From: CALMFQ01 sp964495595
GTDB taxonomy: Bacteria > Pseudomonadota > Gammaproteobacteria > Burkholderiales > SCOH01
Assembly: GCA_964495595.1 (NCBI GenBank)
Contig: CAZBWH010000024.1
Span: 1-38,943, forward strand
Direction: 5' to 3'
DNA: 38,943 nucleotides
Shown: positions 25,106-33,017 of the stretch, in pieces
Numbering within the stretch: the stretch's first letter is position 1
Layout: the number at the start of each line of letters is the position of its first letter
Translations under genes and position numbers: made by a program
Notes under the pieces: generated by a model
Databases searched by the model: none
Told to the model about the DNA's origin: nothing
The model's input: the letters and a program-made list of their open reading frames with translations, nothing else

Positions 25106-26619
25106 CTACATGGCCAACCGCCCAGGAAGCCGATCTCTGCCTGCTGCTGGAGGGAACGTTTCCCTTTGTCTCCGGCGGCGTATCCAGCTGGGTCAACCAG
25201 ATCATCCGCGCCTTCCCCGAATACCGCTTCGCCCTGGTGTTCCTGGGTAGCCGCCCGCAGGACTACGCAGACGCCAAGTATCCATTGCCAGACAACGTCG
25301 TGCATCTGGAATGCCATTACATGCACACCCCGATCGAGGCGCCCATGGTTCGCCCCTTGCCCGGTGACGCCACGACATTTGCCGATGTCGCCAGGCTGCA
25401 CGCCGCGTTTCGCAACCAACGCGGCCATCCGGACGGGCAGGCGGCCTTTACCCGGCTGGCACCTGAATTGCTGGATGGCGGCAAGCTGGATCGTGACACC
25501 TTCCTGTTCAGCGAGCACGCCTGGGAATTCATCAAACACCACTACCGCCAGCACTCCACCGACCCCAGTTTTGTCGATTACTTCTGGACCATCCGTGCCA
25601 TGCACCAGCCGATCTGGACACTGGCCGGCATTGCCGAACGGCTGCCACAAGCTGCAGCATTCCACACCATCTCCACTGGCTATGCCGGCTTTCTGGGCGC
25701 CATGCTCAAATGGCGACGGCAACGGCCACTGATCCTGTCCGAACACGGGATTTACACCAAGGAACGCAAGATTGATCTGTTCCAGACCGAATGGATCGCC
25801 GACAACCGGAACATATTCCAGAAGAACGCCACGGAAATCAGCTATTTCCGCCAACTCTGGATTCGCTTTTTCGAATCCCTTGGCAAGCTGTGCTACGACG
25901 CGTCCGACCAGATCATTGCCCTTTACGAAGCCAACCGGCTACGACAGGTGCAGGACGGCGCCGAAGCGGCCCGGACCCGCAACATCCCCAATGGCATCAA
26001 CCTCAAGGCACTGGCACCGTTGCGTGACCAGCGCCCGGCCGACGCCCCCCCCATCCTCTGCCTGATTGGCCGGGTGGTACCGATCAAGGACATCAAAACC
26101 TTCATTCGTGCCATGCGCACCGTAGTCAACCGCATCCCGCAAGCCGAAGGCTGGATTGCCGGGCCGGAAGACGAGTCGCCCGACTACGCAGCAGAATGTC
26201 GCAACCTGGTCGCCAGCCTGGGGCTCACCCGCAATGTCCGTTTTCTGGGTTTCCAGAAAATCGCCGACCTGCTGCCCCGCATCGGGCTGGTCGTGCTCAG
26301 CTCAATCTCCGAAGCGCTGCCGCTGGTGCTGCTGGAAGGCTATGCGGCGGGGGTGCCGGGTATCAGCACCGATGTCGGCTCATGCCGGCAACTGATCTAC
26401 GGCGACACGCCGGAAGATCAGGCCATCGGCCCGTCAGGGCGGGTAGTCGGCATCGCCGACCCGCAGGCCCTGGCCAACGCCGCACTCGAACTGCTGACTG
26501 ATCCAGCCGCCTGGCATGCCGCGCAGGCCGCAGCGATCGAGCGTGTAGAACGCTACTACACGCTGGAACGAATGATCGATCAGTATCGTGACGTCTACCG
26601 GGGCGCCATCGGACACTGA
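25102..26619 (+). CDS. pelF: PelF: cytoplasmic GT4 glycosyltransferase that polymerises Pel
   Basis: A 505-residue glycosyltransferase (P. aeruginosa 507) of the GT4 family, GT-B fold, which uses a UDP-activated sugar to extend the Pel chain. The N-terminal LLLEGTFPFVSGGVSSWVNQ is a family hallmark. The donor-site region has LIGRVVPIKDIKTFIRA, and the EX7E motif is E404 to E412 (SEALPLVLLEGYAAG). There is no membrane segment, so it must be recruited by PelD, PelE and PelG. The ATG at 25102 lies in an ATGA overlap with pelE. pelG begins 44 bases later. Confidence 0.95.
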   Translation: MTTWPTAQEADLCLLLEGTFPFVSGGVSSWVNQIIRAFPEYRFALVFLGSRPQDYADAKYPLPDNVVHLECHYMHTPIEAPMVRPLPGDATTFADVARLHAAFRNQRGHPDGQAAFTRLAPELLDGGKLDRDTFLFSEHAWEFIKHHYRQHSTDPSFVDYFWTIRAMHQPIWTLAGIAERLPQAAAFHTISTGYAGFLGAMLKWRRQRPLILSEHGIYTKERKIDLFQTEWIADNRNIFQKNATEISYFRQLWIRFFESLGKLCYDASDQIIALYEANRLRQVQDGAEAARTRNIPNGINLKALAPLRDQRPADAPPILCLIGRVVPIKDIKTFIRAMRTVVNRIPQAEGWIAGPEDESPDYAAECRNLVASLGLTRNVRFLGFQKIADLLPRIGLVVLSSISEALPLVLLEGYAAGVPGISTDVGSCRQLIYGDTPEDQAIGPSGRVVGIADPQALANAALELLTDPAAWHAAQAAAIERVERYYTLERMIDQYRDVYRGAIGH

Positions 26620-26663
26620 ACTGACAACGAACCGGACTCAGACACTCCACCACTAGGGCACCC

Positions 26664-28037
26664 ATGGCAGGCATCGGCTTTGAATTGCGCAAATTGTTGC
26701 AGCGGGATAGCTATCTCAGCCTGTTGCAGGCCTACACCTATGCCGGCATCATCGGTGCGGGCCCGTGGATCCTGTCGATTCTGGGTGTGCAAGCGATCGG
26801 CTTCATGAGTGTGGCCGTGGTGCTGCCCAGCTATCTGGTCACCCAGTTCCAGGTATCGGTCACCCACCTGATTGCCGGCAGCCTGATCCTCACCGGCTTC
26901 TTGCAACTGGCCTTCACCCGCTATATTTCCGACCGTCTGTTTGAGCGGCGGGCCGACCAGGTGCTCCCCAACTTCGTCGGCGCCCTGCAGATCACCATGC
27001 TGGCCAGCGGGGGAAGCGGCCTGCTGTTTGTCTTGCTGGCGCTGCACGACCTGAGCCCGGCCTACCAGCTCTTGATGCTGTCCGGCTTCATCATTCTCAG
27101 CATGATCTGGATCGCCACCATTTTCCTGTCAGGCATGAAGCAGTACAAACAGATTCTCTGGCTGTTCCTGCTGGGCTATGGCATTTCGGTAGGCGCGGCT
27201 CTGGCATTGCGGCCATTCGGTCTGGAAGGTTTGCTGGCCGGCTTTGTCATGGGCCAGTTTGTGCTGCTGCTGGGCATGCTGGTGCTCACCCTGCGAACCT
27301 ATCCGTCTGACCGGTTTGCCGAATTCGACCTGATCCGGCACGGGCGGATGTACCGGTCGCTGATGTGGATCGGCTTTTTGTACAACTTTGCGGTCTGGAT
27401 CGACAAATTCATGTTCTGGTACGGCAACGACACCGGCCAGCACATCATCGGCCCGCTGAAGGCCTCACTGATCTACGACCTGCCGGTATTTCTGGCTTAC
27501 CTGTCGATCATCCCGGGCATGGCAGTATTTCTCACCCGGATGGAAACCGACTTCGTCGAGTATTACGACAAGTTTTACAATGCGGTGCGCGACGGCGGCA
27601 ACCTTGATCAGATCGAGCATTTGCGTGATGAAATGGTCTACACCATCCGGCAAGGTATCTACGAAATCATCAAGATCCAGAGCATTGCCGTCCTGATCAC
27701 CTTTGTAGCGGCCCCAGCCCTGCTCAACCTGCTGGGAGTATCACAACTCTACCAGGGCCTGCTCTACATCGACGTGGTCGCTGCAGGCACCCAGGTGGTC
27801 CTGCTCGGCCTGCTCAATGTCTTCTTTTACCTGGACAAGCGCCGCATCGTCCTGTTGCTGTGCCTAGTATTTGCGGCACTGAACATCCTGCTGACCTGGC
27901 TTTCCCTGCAGCTGGGGCCGGCCTGGTATGGCTATGGCTTTGCGGTATCCCTGCTGATCACCGTCATGCTGGGCATGATCCTGCTTGATCGCAAACTCGA
28001 ACGACTGGAATACGAAACCTTCATGTTGCAGGCGTAA
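26664..28037 (+). CDS. pelG: PelG: inner-membrane MOP-type Pel synthase/translocase subunit
   Basis: A 457-residue polytopic protein (P. aeruginosa 456) with about 12 membrane helices. The start is the typical MAGIGFELRKLLQRDSY. It belongs to the MATE/Wzx (MOP) superfamily and is thought to carry the polymer over the inner membrane together with PelD, PelE and PelF. This is the last pel gene. No plus-strand terminator with a T-run follows. The hairpin at 28040-28060 fits the opposite strand, and its A-run overlaps this stop codon. Confidence 0.95.
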   Translation: MAGIGFELRKLLQRDSYLSLLQAYTYAGIIGAGPWILSILGVQAIGFMSVAVVLPSYLVTQFQVSVTHLIAGSLILTGFLQLAFTRYISDRLFERRADQVLPNFVGALQITMLASGGSGLLFVLLALHDLSPAYQLLMLSGFIILSMIWIATIFLSGMKQYKQILWLFLLGYGISVGAALALRPFGLEGLLAGFVMGQFVLLLGMLVLTLRTYPSDRFAEFDLIRHGRMYRSLMWIGFLYNFAVWIDKFMFWYGNDTGQHIIGPLKASLIYDLPVFLAYLSIIPGMAVFLTRMETDFVEYYDKFYNAVRDGGNLDQIEHLRDEMVYTIRQGIYEIIKIQSIAVLITFVAAPALLNLLGVSQLYQGLLYIDVVAAGTQVVLLGLLNVFFYLDKRRIVLLLCLVFAALNILLTWLSLQLGPAWYGYGFAVSLLITVMLGMILLDRKLERLEYETFMLQA

Positions 28038-28060
28038 AAAAGCAGCCCCCAAGGCTGCTT
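28036..28060 (-). terminator. Rho-independent terminator of bfd-bfr
   Basis: The 8-bp stem AAGCAGCC/GGCTGCTT (28040-28047 with 28053-28060) is followed, on the minus strand, by six T residues (28041-28036). It lies 70 bases past the bfr stop. Read from the pel side there is no T-run, so it may end pel transcription only weakly. Confidence 0.85.
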
Positions 28061-28130
28061 CAGACAGGCGGCACTGACATCAGTCTGGCAGCGACCAGGC
28101 GATGTCAACGGCGCCAGTGCAATATGGCCG

Positions 28131-28607
28131 TCAACCGGCTTTTAAAGACTGGCCCTGGATGTAGTTGGGCAGCCCCATCTGCCGGATCAGCCCCTGCTGG
28201 GTTTCCAGCCAGTCGATATGCTCTTCCTCACTCCCAAGAATATCTTCGAGCAGCTCCCGCGACACATAATCGGCCACACCCTCGCAGTAGGCAATCGCCT
28301 CTTTGAGCAGCAGAACGCCGTTCATTTCCAGCTTGAGGTCACAAGCCAGCATTTCCTCGACGTTTTCACCGATCAGCAGTTTGTGCAGATCCTGCAGGTT
28401 CGGCAACCCTTCCAGAAACAGGATGCGGTCGACCAGCTGGTCAGCATGCTTCATCTCATCAACCGACTCGTGATACTCATGCTCCGCCAGCCGGGCAAGC
28501 CCCCAGTTCTTGTACATCTTGGCATGCAGGAAATACTGGTTGATGGCAGTCAATTCGTTGACCAGTATCTTGTTGAGCAGGGTCAGGACTTTCTTGTCAC
28601 CTTTCAT
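28131..28607 (-). CDS. bfr: Bacterioferritin
   Basis: A 158-residue haem-containing ferritin that oxidises Fe2+ and stores iron in a 24-subunit shell in the cytoplasm. The ferroxidase ligands E18, E51 and H54 and the haem-binding M52 are at the standard positions (NELTAINQYF, VDEMKHADQ), and the second half has EEEHIDWLETQ with the remaining Glu/His ligands. The frame opens at 28622, but the ATG at 28607 gives the standard length and follows GGAGAG by eight bases. bfd lies 67 bases upstream in the same direction, so the two may share the Fur-controlled promoter. No separate promoter was recognised in the short gap. Confidence 0.97.
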   Translation of the reverse strand: MKGDKKVLTLLNKILVNELTAINQYFLHAKMYKNWGLARLAEHEYHESVDEMKHADQLVDRILFLEGLPNLQDLHKLLIGENVEEMLACDLKLEMNGVLLLKEAIAYCEGVADYVSRELLEDILGSEEEHIDWLETQQGLIRQMGLPNYIQGQSLKAG

Positions 28608-28674
28608 CGCGGCACTCTCCACAGAAACGATTCAATCGCTTCAGATTAGCACAGCAGCGTCTTCCCCGGCGCCG

Positions 28675-28872
28675 TCACGCCGCCGTCGCGAGCGCTGGCT
28701 CCCGAATCTGCAGCAAGGCCTGCTGCAGCAGGTCTCGCGCATGGCAGGCGCAGCGGCCACACTGGGTCGCCACCCCAAGCTCGTTGCGCAAATCGCGCAT
28801 TGATGCACACCCATTTTGCACCGCGCTGACGATCTCGCCGTCGGTCACGGCATAACAGACACAGACAAACAT
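28675..28872 (-). CDS. bfd: Bacterioferritin-associated [2Fe-2S] ferredoxin
   Basis: A 65-residue BFD-like protein that reduces the iron core of bacterioferritin so that iron can be released. The cluster ligands are visible as MFVCVC (C4, C6) and VATQCGRCACHA (a CxxC pair). The open frame extends far upstream, but those extra codons cross the promoter and the neighbouring sulfurtransferase. The ATG at 28872 has an AGGAGGAG ribosome binding site at the right distance and begins the domain exactly. The C-terminal 15 residues are variable in the family. It is upstream of bfr, transcribed from the promoter at 28907-28935. Confidence 0.95.
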   Translation of the reverse strand: MFVCVCYAVTDGEIVSAVQNGCASMRDLRNELGVATQCGRCACHARDLLQQALLQIREPALATAA

Positions 28873-28896
28873 CAGACAGCTCCTCCTCGCTGCAAC

Positions 28897-28935
28897 AATG
28901 AGAAGGATTATCATTCTGCAGAAAACTTTTGTCAA
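28897..28935 (-). promoter_or_regulatory. Sigma-70 promoter of bfd overlapped by a Fur box
   Basis: On the minus strand TTGACA (28935-28930) is followed after 17 bases by GATAAT (28912-28907), a near-ideal sigma-70 promoter pointing at bfd. The plus strand over the -10 reads TGAGAAGGATTATCA at 28899-28913, close to the 7-1-7 Fur consensus TGATAATGATTATCA. A second, weaker AATCATTCTCGTT match lies just upstream at about 28941-28953. Iron-bound Fur would block RNA polymerase here. Confidence 0.85.
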
Positions 28936-28942
28936 ACAACAA

Positions 28943-29821
28943 TCATTCTCGTTTGTCGCACGGCGAGTCCACCCCGCCTTTTCCCGCGATCGGCCGGGCC
29001 GGATCGCTGCACCATTCACTCCACGACCCCGGATACAAACGCGAGCCATGCATGCCAGCCAATTCCATCGCCAGCAGATTGTGACAGGCCGTAACCCCCG
29101 AGCCGCACTGATGCACAACCAACCTGGGGTCAATGTCTCCCAGCAACTCGCGGAATGCTGCGCGCAATTGCCCGGGCGACAAGAAACACCCGGAGGGCTC
29201 TAGGTTCGACTGAAAAAAACGGTTCAGCGCACCCGGGATATGTCCACCCACCGGATCGAGGGTTTCATTGTCACCGGCAAACCGGTCGGGGCTGCGCGCG
29301 TCGACCAGCAGCATGTCCGGTGTCTGCAGGTGTTGTGCGACAAAATCGGCATCGACCCACGCCTGCCCTTGGGCAAAGCCGTGAAAATCGCTGGCTGACG
29401 GCGGGGGCTCGGTGTAAGACACCAGACGACGCTCGCGCTGCCACTTCGACCAGCCTCCATCGAGCACGGCACCTCCAAAAAACCCGACCCAGCGCAACAT
29501 CCACCACATGCGGGCTGCAAACATTCCGCCAGCATCATCGTAGATCACCACAGTCTTGCCCTCGTCCAGCCCGATGCGCCGCAAGGTACGCCCAAATGCT
29601 GCAGCCGTAGGCAATGGATGCCGCCCGTTGCTGCCGGTTTTCGCTCCCGACAGGTCGACATCCAGATGCAGGAAGAACGCTCCGGGAATATGCCCGTCCA
29701 GATAAGCCCGTCGTCCGGCCGACGGATCAGTCAACTGATGACGGACATCCACTACCAGCCAGTCCGGATCATCCAGATGCCTGGCCAGGGTGGCCGTGTC
29801 GATCAAAGTGCGCATTTCCAT
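28943..29821 (-). CDS. sseA: 3-mercaptopyruvate sulfurtransferase (tandem rhodanese)
   Basis: A 292-residue protein with two rhodanese domains (about 5-130 and 155-280). The catalytic Cys is C239 in the loop HQCGSGVTACHN. The CG-S-GVTA pattern marks mercaptopyruvate rather than thiosulfate sulfurtransferases. It transfers sulfane sulfur from 3-mercaptopyruvate to an acceptor in the cytoplasm or periplasm. No signal peptide is seen. The ATG at 29821 follows GGGAG by eight bases, and a second ATG two codons later is possible. The 3' end abuts the bfd promoter. No terminator separates them, so read-through into bfd is possible. Confidence 0.9.
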   Translation of the reverse strand: MEMRTLIDTATLARHLDDPDWLVVDVRHQLTDPSAGRRAYLDGHIPGAFFLHLDVDLSGAKTGSNGRHPLPTAAAFGRTLRRIGLDEGKTVVIYDDAGGMFAARMWWMLRWVGFFGGAVLDGGWSKWQRERRLVSYTEPPPSASDFHGFAQGQAWVDADFVAQHLQTPDMLLVDARSPDRFAGDNETLDPVGGHIPGALNRFFQSNLEPSGCFLSPGQLRAAFRELLGDIDPRLVVHQCGSGVTACHNLLAMELAGMHGSRLYPGSWSEWCSDPARPIAGKGGVDSPCDKRE

Positions 29822-29983
29822 TTACAGGCTCCCGCCAGAAAAATCAGAGTGCCAGATCATAATCCAGTCAGCCAGCGCGATGCGCTACCCGTCAGGATCT
29901 TTCACCGCCGATTGCAACTTTCAGCGACTCTGATTAGTCTTATCAGCAAGTATTCAACCCAACAAGGAGGCTCAGCCTTAATC

Positions 29984-30679
29984 ATGGAAAATCCGATCCC
30001 GACCACCTACCCGGTCGCCCAATCAATCGATGCCTCGCGCAACCGGGTACTGCGCAATACCTATCTCCTGCTGGCCACCTCGATGCTGCCCACCGTGCTG
30101 GGTGCTCTGACCGGCATCCAGACCGGATTTGCCGCCGTTTTCGCCGGCAGCCCCATTCTGTCGGTCATCGTGTTTCTCGCCGGCGCCTTCGGCTTCATGT
30201 GGGCAATTGGCCGCAACCAGAACAGCGGGCTGGGTGTTGGCTTGCTGCTGGGCTTTACCTTCTTCATGGGCGTCATGCTGTCACTATCGCTCACTGCCGC
30301 ACTGCAACTGCGCAACGGCGCTGACCTGATCGCGCTGGCAGCCGGCGGCACTGCACTGATCTTTTTCTCGCTAGCCACCATCGCCACAGTCACCAAGAAG
30401 GATTTTTCCTTCATGGGCAAATTCCTGTTCGTTGGCCTGGTTATCTTGCTGGCCGCCTCGCTGGTCAATATGTTCTTTGCCATTCCGGCGCTGGCACTGA
30501 CCATTTCGGCGGTATCGGTTCTGCTGTTCTCCGCTTACATCCTGTACGACATCGGCAACATCGTGAACGGAGGCGAAACCAATTACATCATGGCCACCCT
30601 GCAGATCTATCTGGACATCTACAATATTTTCGTCAACCTGCTCAACCTGCTGATGGCACTGAGCGGCGAACGCGACTGA
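29984..30679 (+). CDS. BAX inhibitor-1/YccA-family membrane protein
   Basis: A 231-residue protein with seven predicted membrane helices, of the BI-1/TMBIM family (like E. coli YccA, an FtsH modulator, and YbhL). Family features are the N-terminal polar region before the first helix (NRVLRNTYLLLATSM), the AILYDIGNIVNGG-like segment (here YILYDIGNIVNGGETNYI) with conserved Asp, and the C-terminal LDIYNIFVNLLNLLMAL. The frame is open far upstream, but the conserved part begins here. The AAGGAGG ribosome binding site at 29964-29970 is 13 bases from the ATG, longer than usual, yet no closer start codon exists. A hairpin terminator follows at 30706-30730. Confidence 0.92.
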   Translation: MENPIPTTYPVAQSIDASRNRVLRNTYLLLATSMLPTVLGALTGIQTGFAAVFAGSPILSVIVFLAGAFGFMWAIGRNQNSGLGVGLLLGFTFFMGVMLSLSLTAALQLRNGADLIALAAGGTALIFFSLATIATVTKKDFSFMGKFLFVGLVILLAASLVNMFFAIPALALTISAVSVLLFSAYILYDIGNIVNGGETNYIMATLQIYLDIYNIFVNLLNLLMALSGERD

Positions 30680-30705
30680 CACTGGCCTTGCTCAGGTCAC
30701 CCCGG

Positions 30706-30730
30706 GGCAGCGCTGCGGTGCTGCCTTTTT
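30706..30730 (+). terminator. Rho-independent terminator after the BI-1 family gene
   Basis: The stem GGCAGC/GCTGCC (30706-30711 with 30720-30725) is followed immediately by TTTTT (30726-30730). It ends the transcript before yceH. Confidence 0.75.
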
Positions 30731-30757
30731 CATGCCCCAACGCCACCCGGAGCCCCC

Positions 30758-31417
30758 ATGCCATCCCCTCTCAGCCTGTCAGCCACCGAATGCCGCGTGT
30801 TGGGTGTTCTGGTTGAAAAGCAACGCACCGTACCCGACAGCTACCCGATGACCCTGAACGCCCTGATCGGCGGCTGCAACCAGAAAACCAGCCGGGAACC
30901 GATCATGGATCTGGATGAAGCCCAGGTACTGGCAGCGCTGGACGGGCTGCGCCAGCACACGCTGATTGTTGAATCCAGCGGGGGCCGGGTGCCGCGCTTT
31001 GGTCACAACATGGAGCGGGTACTTGGCATCCCAACCCAGTCAGCGGCCTTGCTGGCAGTATTGATGCTGCGCGGGCCGCAAACGGCTGGTGAATTGCGGC
31101 AGAACTGCGAAAGGCTGCATCGCTTTGCCGACATCTCGGCCACCGAAGCCTTCCTGGAAGAACTGGCAAGCCACCGGGATGGCGCCTTGGCCAAACTGCT
31201 GCCACGGCAACCGGGCAGCCGTGAACCCCGCTGGCAACACACGCTGCTCTCAGGTGATCCGGGCGTAGCGATGGCATCGGAGCCTGAGGACCCAGTCTCA
31301 ATGCCCTACCCAGCCTCATCTCAGGAAATCGATTTACTTCGCGCAGACATCGCCCTGCTGCGCCAAGAGCTGGTTGAACTGCGTGCCAGGCTGGATCGAC
31401 TCGATCACGCAGACTGA
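30758..31417 (+). CDS. YceH/DUF480-family protein
   Basis: A 219-residue member of the UPF0502/YceH family, which has two winged-helix domains and no defined function. The start region (LSATECRVLGVLVEKQRTVPDSYPMTLN in parts: ECRVLGVLVEK, TVPDSYPMTLNAL) and the second segment (NMERVLGIPTQSAALLAVLMLRGPQTAGELR, seen as LGIPTQSAALLAVLMLRG) are diagnostic. A C-terminal coiled coil (about 185-217) has heptads LLRADIALLRQELVELRARL. The ATG at 30758 follows GGAG. Winged helices suggest DNA binding, but this is not shown for the family. Confidence 0.92.
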   Translation: MPSPLSLSATECRVLGVLVEKQRTVPDSYPMTLNALIGGCNQKTSREPIMDLDEAQVLAALDGLRQHTLIVESSGGRVPRFGHNMERVLGIPTQSAALLAVLMLRGPQTAGELRQNCERLHRFADISATEAFLEELASHRDGALAKLLPRQPGSREPRWQHTLLSGDPGVAMASEPEDPVSMPYPASSQEIDLLRADIALLRQELVELRARLDRLDHAD

Positions 31418-31467
31418 CAGCAAGGCCTCCCGCCGCCGGCACGACACAGACAGTATCTATCGATATA

Positions 31468-31497
31468 TTGATATTACGAACCGGATCAATCTATAAC
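31468..31497 (+). promoter_or_regulatory. Predicted sigma-70 promoter of the histidine phosphatase gene
   Basis: TTGATA (31468-31473) and TATAAC (31492-31497) are separated by 18 bases in an AT-rich patch that stands out from the GC-rich surroundings. The start codon lies 50 bases downstream. Confidence 0.6.
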
Positions 31498-31546
31498 GAG
31501 ATCATGACAGGGTAATGCCATTCAACCTGAACCACAGGAGGCCGGC

Positions 31547-32164
31547 ATGGGCGCCAACATTGATCTGGGTCTGATCCATCAACGGTTTTTCTTTGTCCGT
31601 CATGGGCAAACCGACTGGAACCGCAGCCACCGTGCCATGGGCCAGACGGATGTGCCGTTGAACCCTACCGGCGAGCAGGAGGCCCGCGCTGCGGCGCAGC
31701 GACTGCAAACTTGCGACATCCGGATGATCTTTCACAGCCCTCTGGCACGGGCACGGACCACAGCCGAAATCATCGCAGACCAGCTAAAACTTCCGTTGCA
31801 CCCGCTAACGGATCTGCGCCAGTGCAACTGGGGCTCCATGGAAGGCCAGCCACGCGGAGACGAGTCATGGCGCCTGGCCTGGCGGCGTGGCGAACTGGCA
31901 ATCGACGGCGCAGAAACCTTTCGTGAATTCGCCCATCGGGTCTGCAGCGCAGTCAATCAAGCGCTCAGCCACGGCCAACCCGTGCTGATCGTTGCCCACG
32001 GCGCCACCTATGCAGCCATCCAGCGGGCCATCAACCAGGCCGACCGCGATATGCAAAACTGCCTGCCACTCCACTATCGCCCCCCCGGCGATGGGTGCGC
32101 TGACTGGGTACACGAAGCTCTTGCAGCCGCACGAGTCAGCGGGACATTCGCTCCAGCACCTTGA
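31547..32164 (+). CDS. Histidine phosphatase family protein (phosphoglycerate mutase-like)
   Basis: A 205-residue member of the RHG histidine phosphatases. The catalytic motif is FFVRHGQTDWN with the phospho-accepting His, then HSPLARARTTAEII, the Glu in NWGSMEGQP and the second His in IVAHGATYAAI. It could be a broad-specificity phosphatase or an alpha-ribazole-phosphatase-like enzyme. I cannot choose from sequence. AGGAGG lies six bases before the ATG. The 3' end overlaps the convergent GarR-like gene by 29 bases. Confidence 0.9.
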   Translation: MGANIDLGLIHQRFFFVRHGQTDWNRSHRAMGQTDVPLNPTGEQEARAAAQRLQTCDIRMIFHSPLARARTTAEIIADQLKLPLHPLTDLRQCNWGSMEGQPRGDESWRLAWRRGELAIDGAETFREFAHRVCSAVNQALSHGQPVLIVAHGATYAAIQRAINQADRDMQNCLPLHYRPPGDGCADWVHEALAAARVSGTFAPAP

Positions 32165-33017
32165 TAATGGCCGACGAATCAAGCTCGCCGTCACCAGAGC
32201 CGACCAGGGCATTGAGTAGCTGGGCGAACCAGGCAGACGACGGCACCGCCACCCCTAGCTGCCGCGCCGTTTCCAGCACGATGTGAATATCCTTCTGATG
32301 CAACCGGGCCTTGAAGCCCGGAGCAAACTGACCATCCAGCATTCTTTTACCGTGAACATCCAAAATCCGGCTTCCGGCAAATCCGCCCATCAGCGCCTCA
32401 CGCACCTTGTAAGGATCAACACCGTTTTGACGGGCAAACAGCATAGCCTCTGCCACGGCAGCAATTGCACCAGACACGGTAATCTGATTGCAGGCTTTGG
32501 CAACTTGACCCGCTCCGCTTTCGCCGACATGCACGACATTCTTTCCCAGCACCTGCAGTAATGGCATCACCCGTGCAACGGTGCCAGCCTCCCCACCGAT
32601 CATGATCGACAGAGTCCCTTCGATAGCCCCCGCTTCACCACCCGACACCGGAGCATCCAGCATCGTTACGCCCTGCCCTGTCAGGCGGGCGGCCATATCC
32701 CGCGTGACTAGCGGCGAAATCGTGCTCATATCCACCACCACACTTCCGGGCCGGGCGGCAGAAGCCAGCCCGTGCGCGCCAAAAACGACGGCCTCGACAT
32801 CCGACGTATCGGAAACCATGATAAAAATGATGTCGGCACGCCGGGCGATAGCCTGTGGACTGTCTGCACCCAGAGCCCCGGCATCGGTCAACGGGGCCAT
32901 CGATTCGGCCCGACGCGCATGCACGTGCAGTGGATAGCCGGTACGCAGCAGATTCAAGGCCATCGGCCGCCCCATGATGCCCAATCCAACAAAGCCCAGT
33001 TCGGGAAAATCGTTCAT
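32136..33017 (-). CDS. 2-hydroxy-3-oxopropionate reductase-like beta-hydroxyacid dehydrogenase (GarR/GlxR type)
   Basis: A 293-residue NAD(P)-dependent dehydrogenase. The Rossmann motif GFVGLGIMGRPMALNL is at the N-terminus, the substrate motif is DAPVSGGEAGA, and the catalytic Lys is in GAGQVAKACNQ. These fit tartronate semialdehyde reductase (glyoxylate or glycerate pathway), though 3-hydroxyisobutyrate dehydrogenase is a close relative. The ATG at 33017 overlaps the stop of the FlhB-C-like flagellar gene by four bases (ATGA), so this metabolic gene is translated at the end of a flagellar operon. No glyoxylate carboligase gene is in the window. Confidence 0.88.
   Translation of the reverse strand: MNDFPELGFVGLGIMGRPMALNLLRTGYPLHVHARRAESMAPLTDAGALGADSPQAIARRADIIFIMVSDTSDVEAVVFGAHGLASAARPGSVVVDMSTISPLVTRDMAARLTGQGVTMLDAPVSGGEAGAIEGTLSIMIGGEAGTVARVMPLLQVLGKNVVHVGESGAGQVAKACNQITVSGAIAAVAEAMLFARQNGVDPYKVREALMGGFAGSRILDVHGKRMLDGQFAPGFKARLHQKDIHIVLETARQLGVAVPSSAWFAQLLNALVGSGDGELDSSAIIKVLERMSR

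Noticed and set aside
28040..28060. Hairpin after pelG as the pel terminator
   Set aside because: On the plus strand the stem is followed by CAGAC and not by T residues. The T-run is on the minus strand, so it belongs to bfd-bfr.
28646..28942. 98-codon minus-strand frame over bfd
   Set aside because: It is out of frame with the cluster-binding Cys pattern of bfd and crosses the promoter. The bfd frame from 28872 has a strong ribosome binding site.
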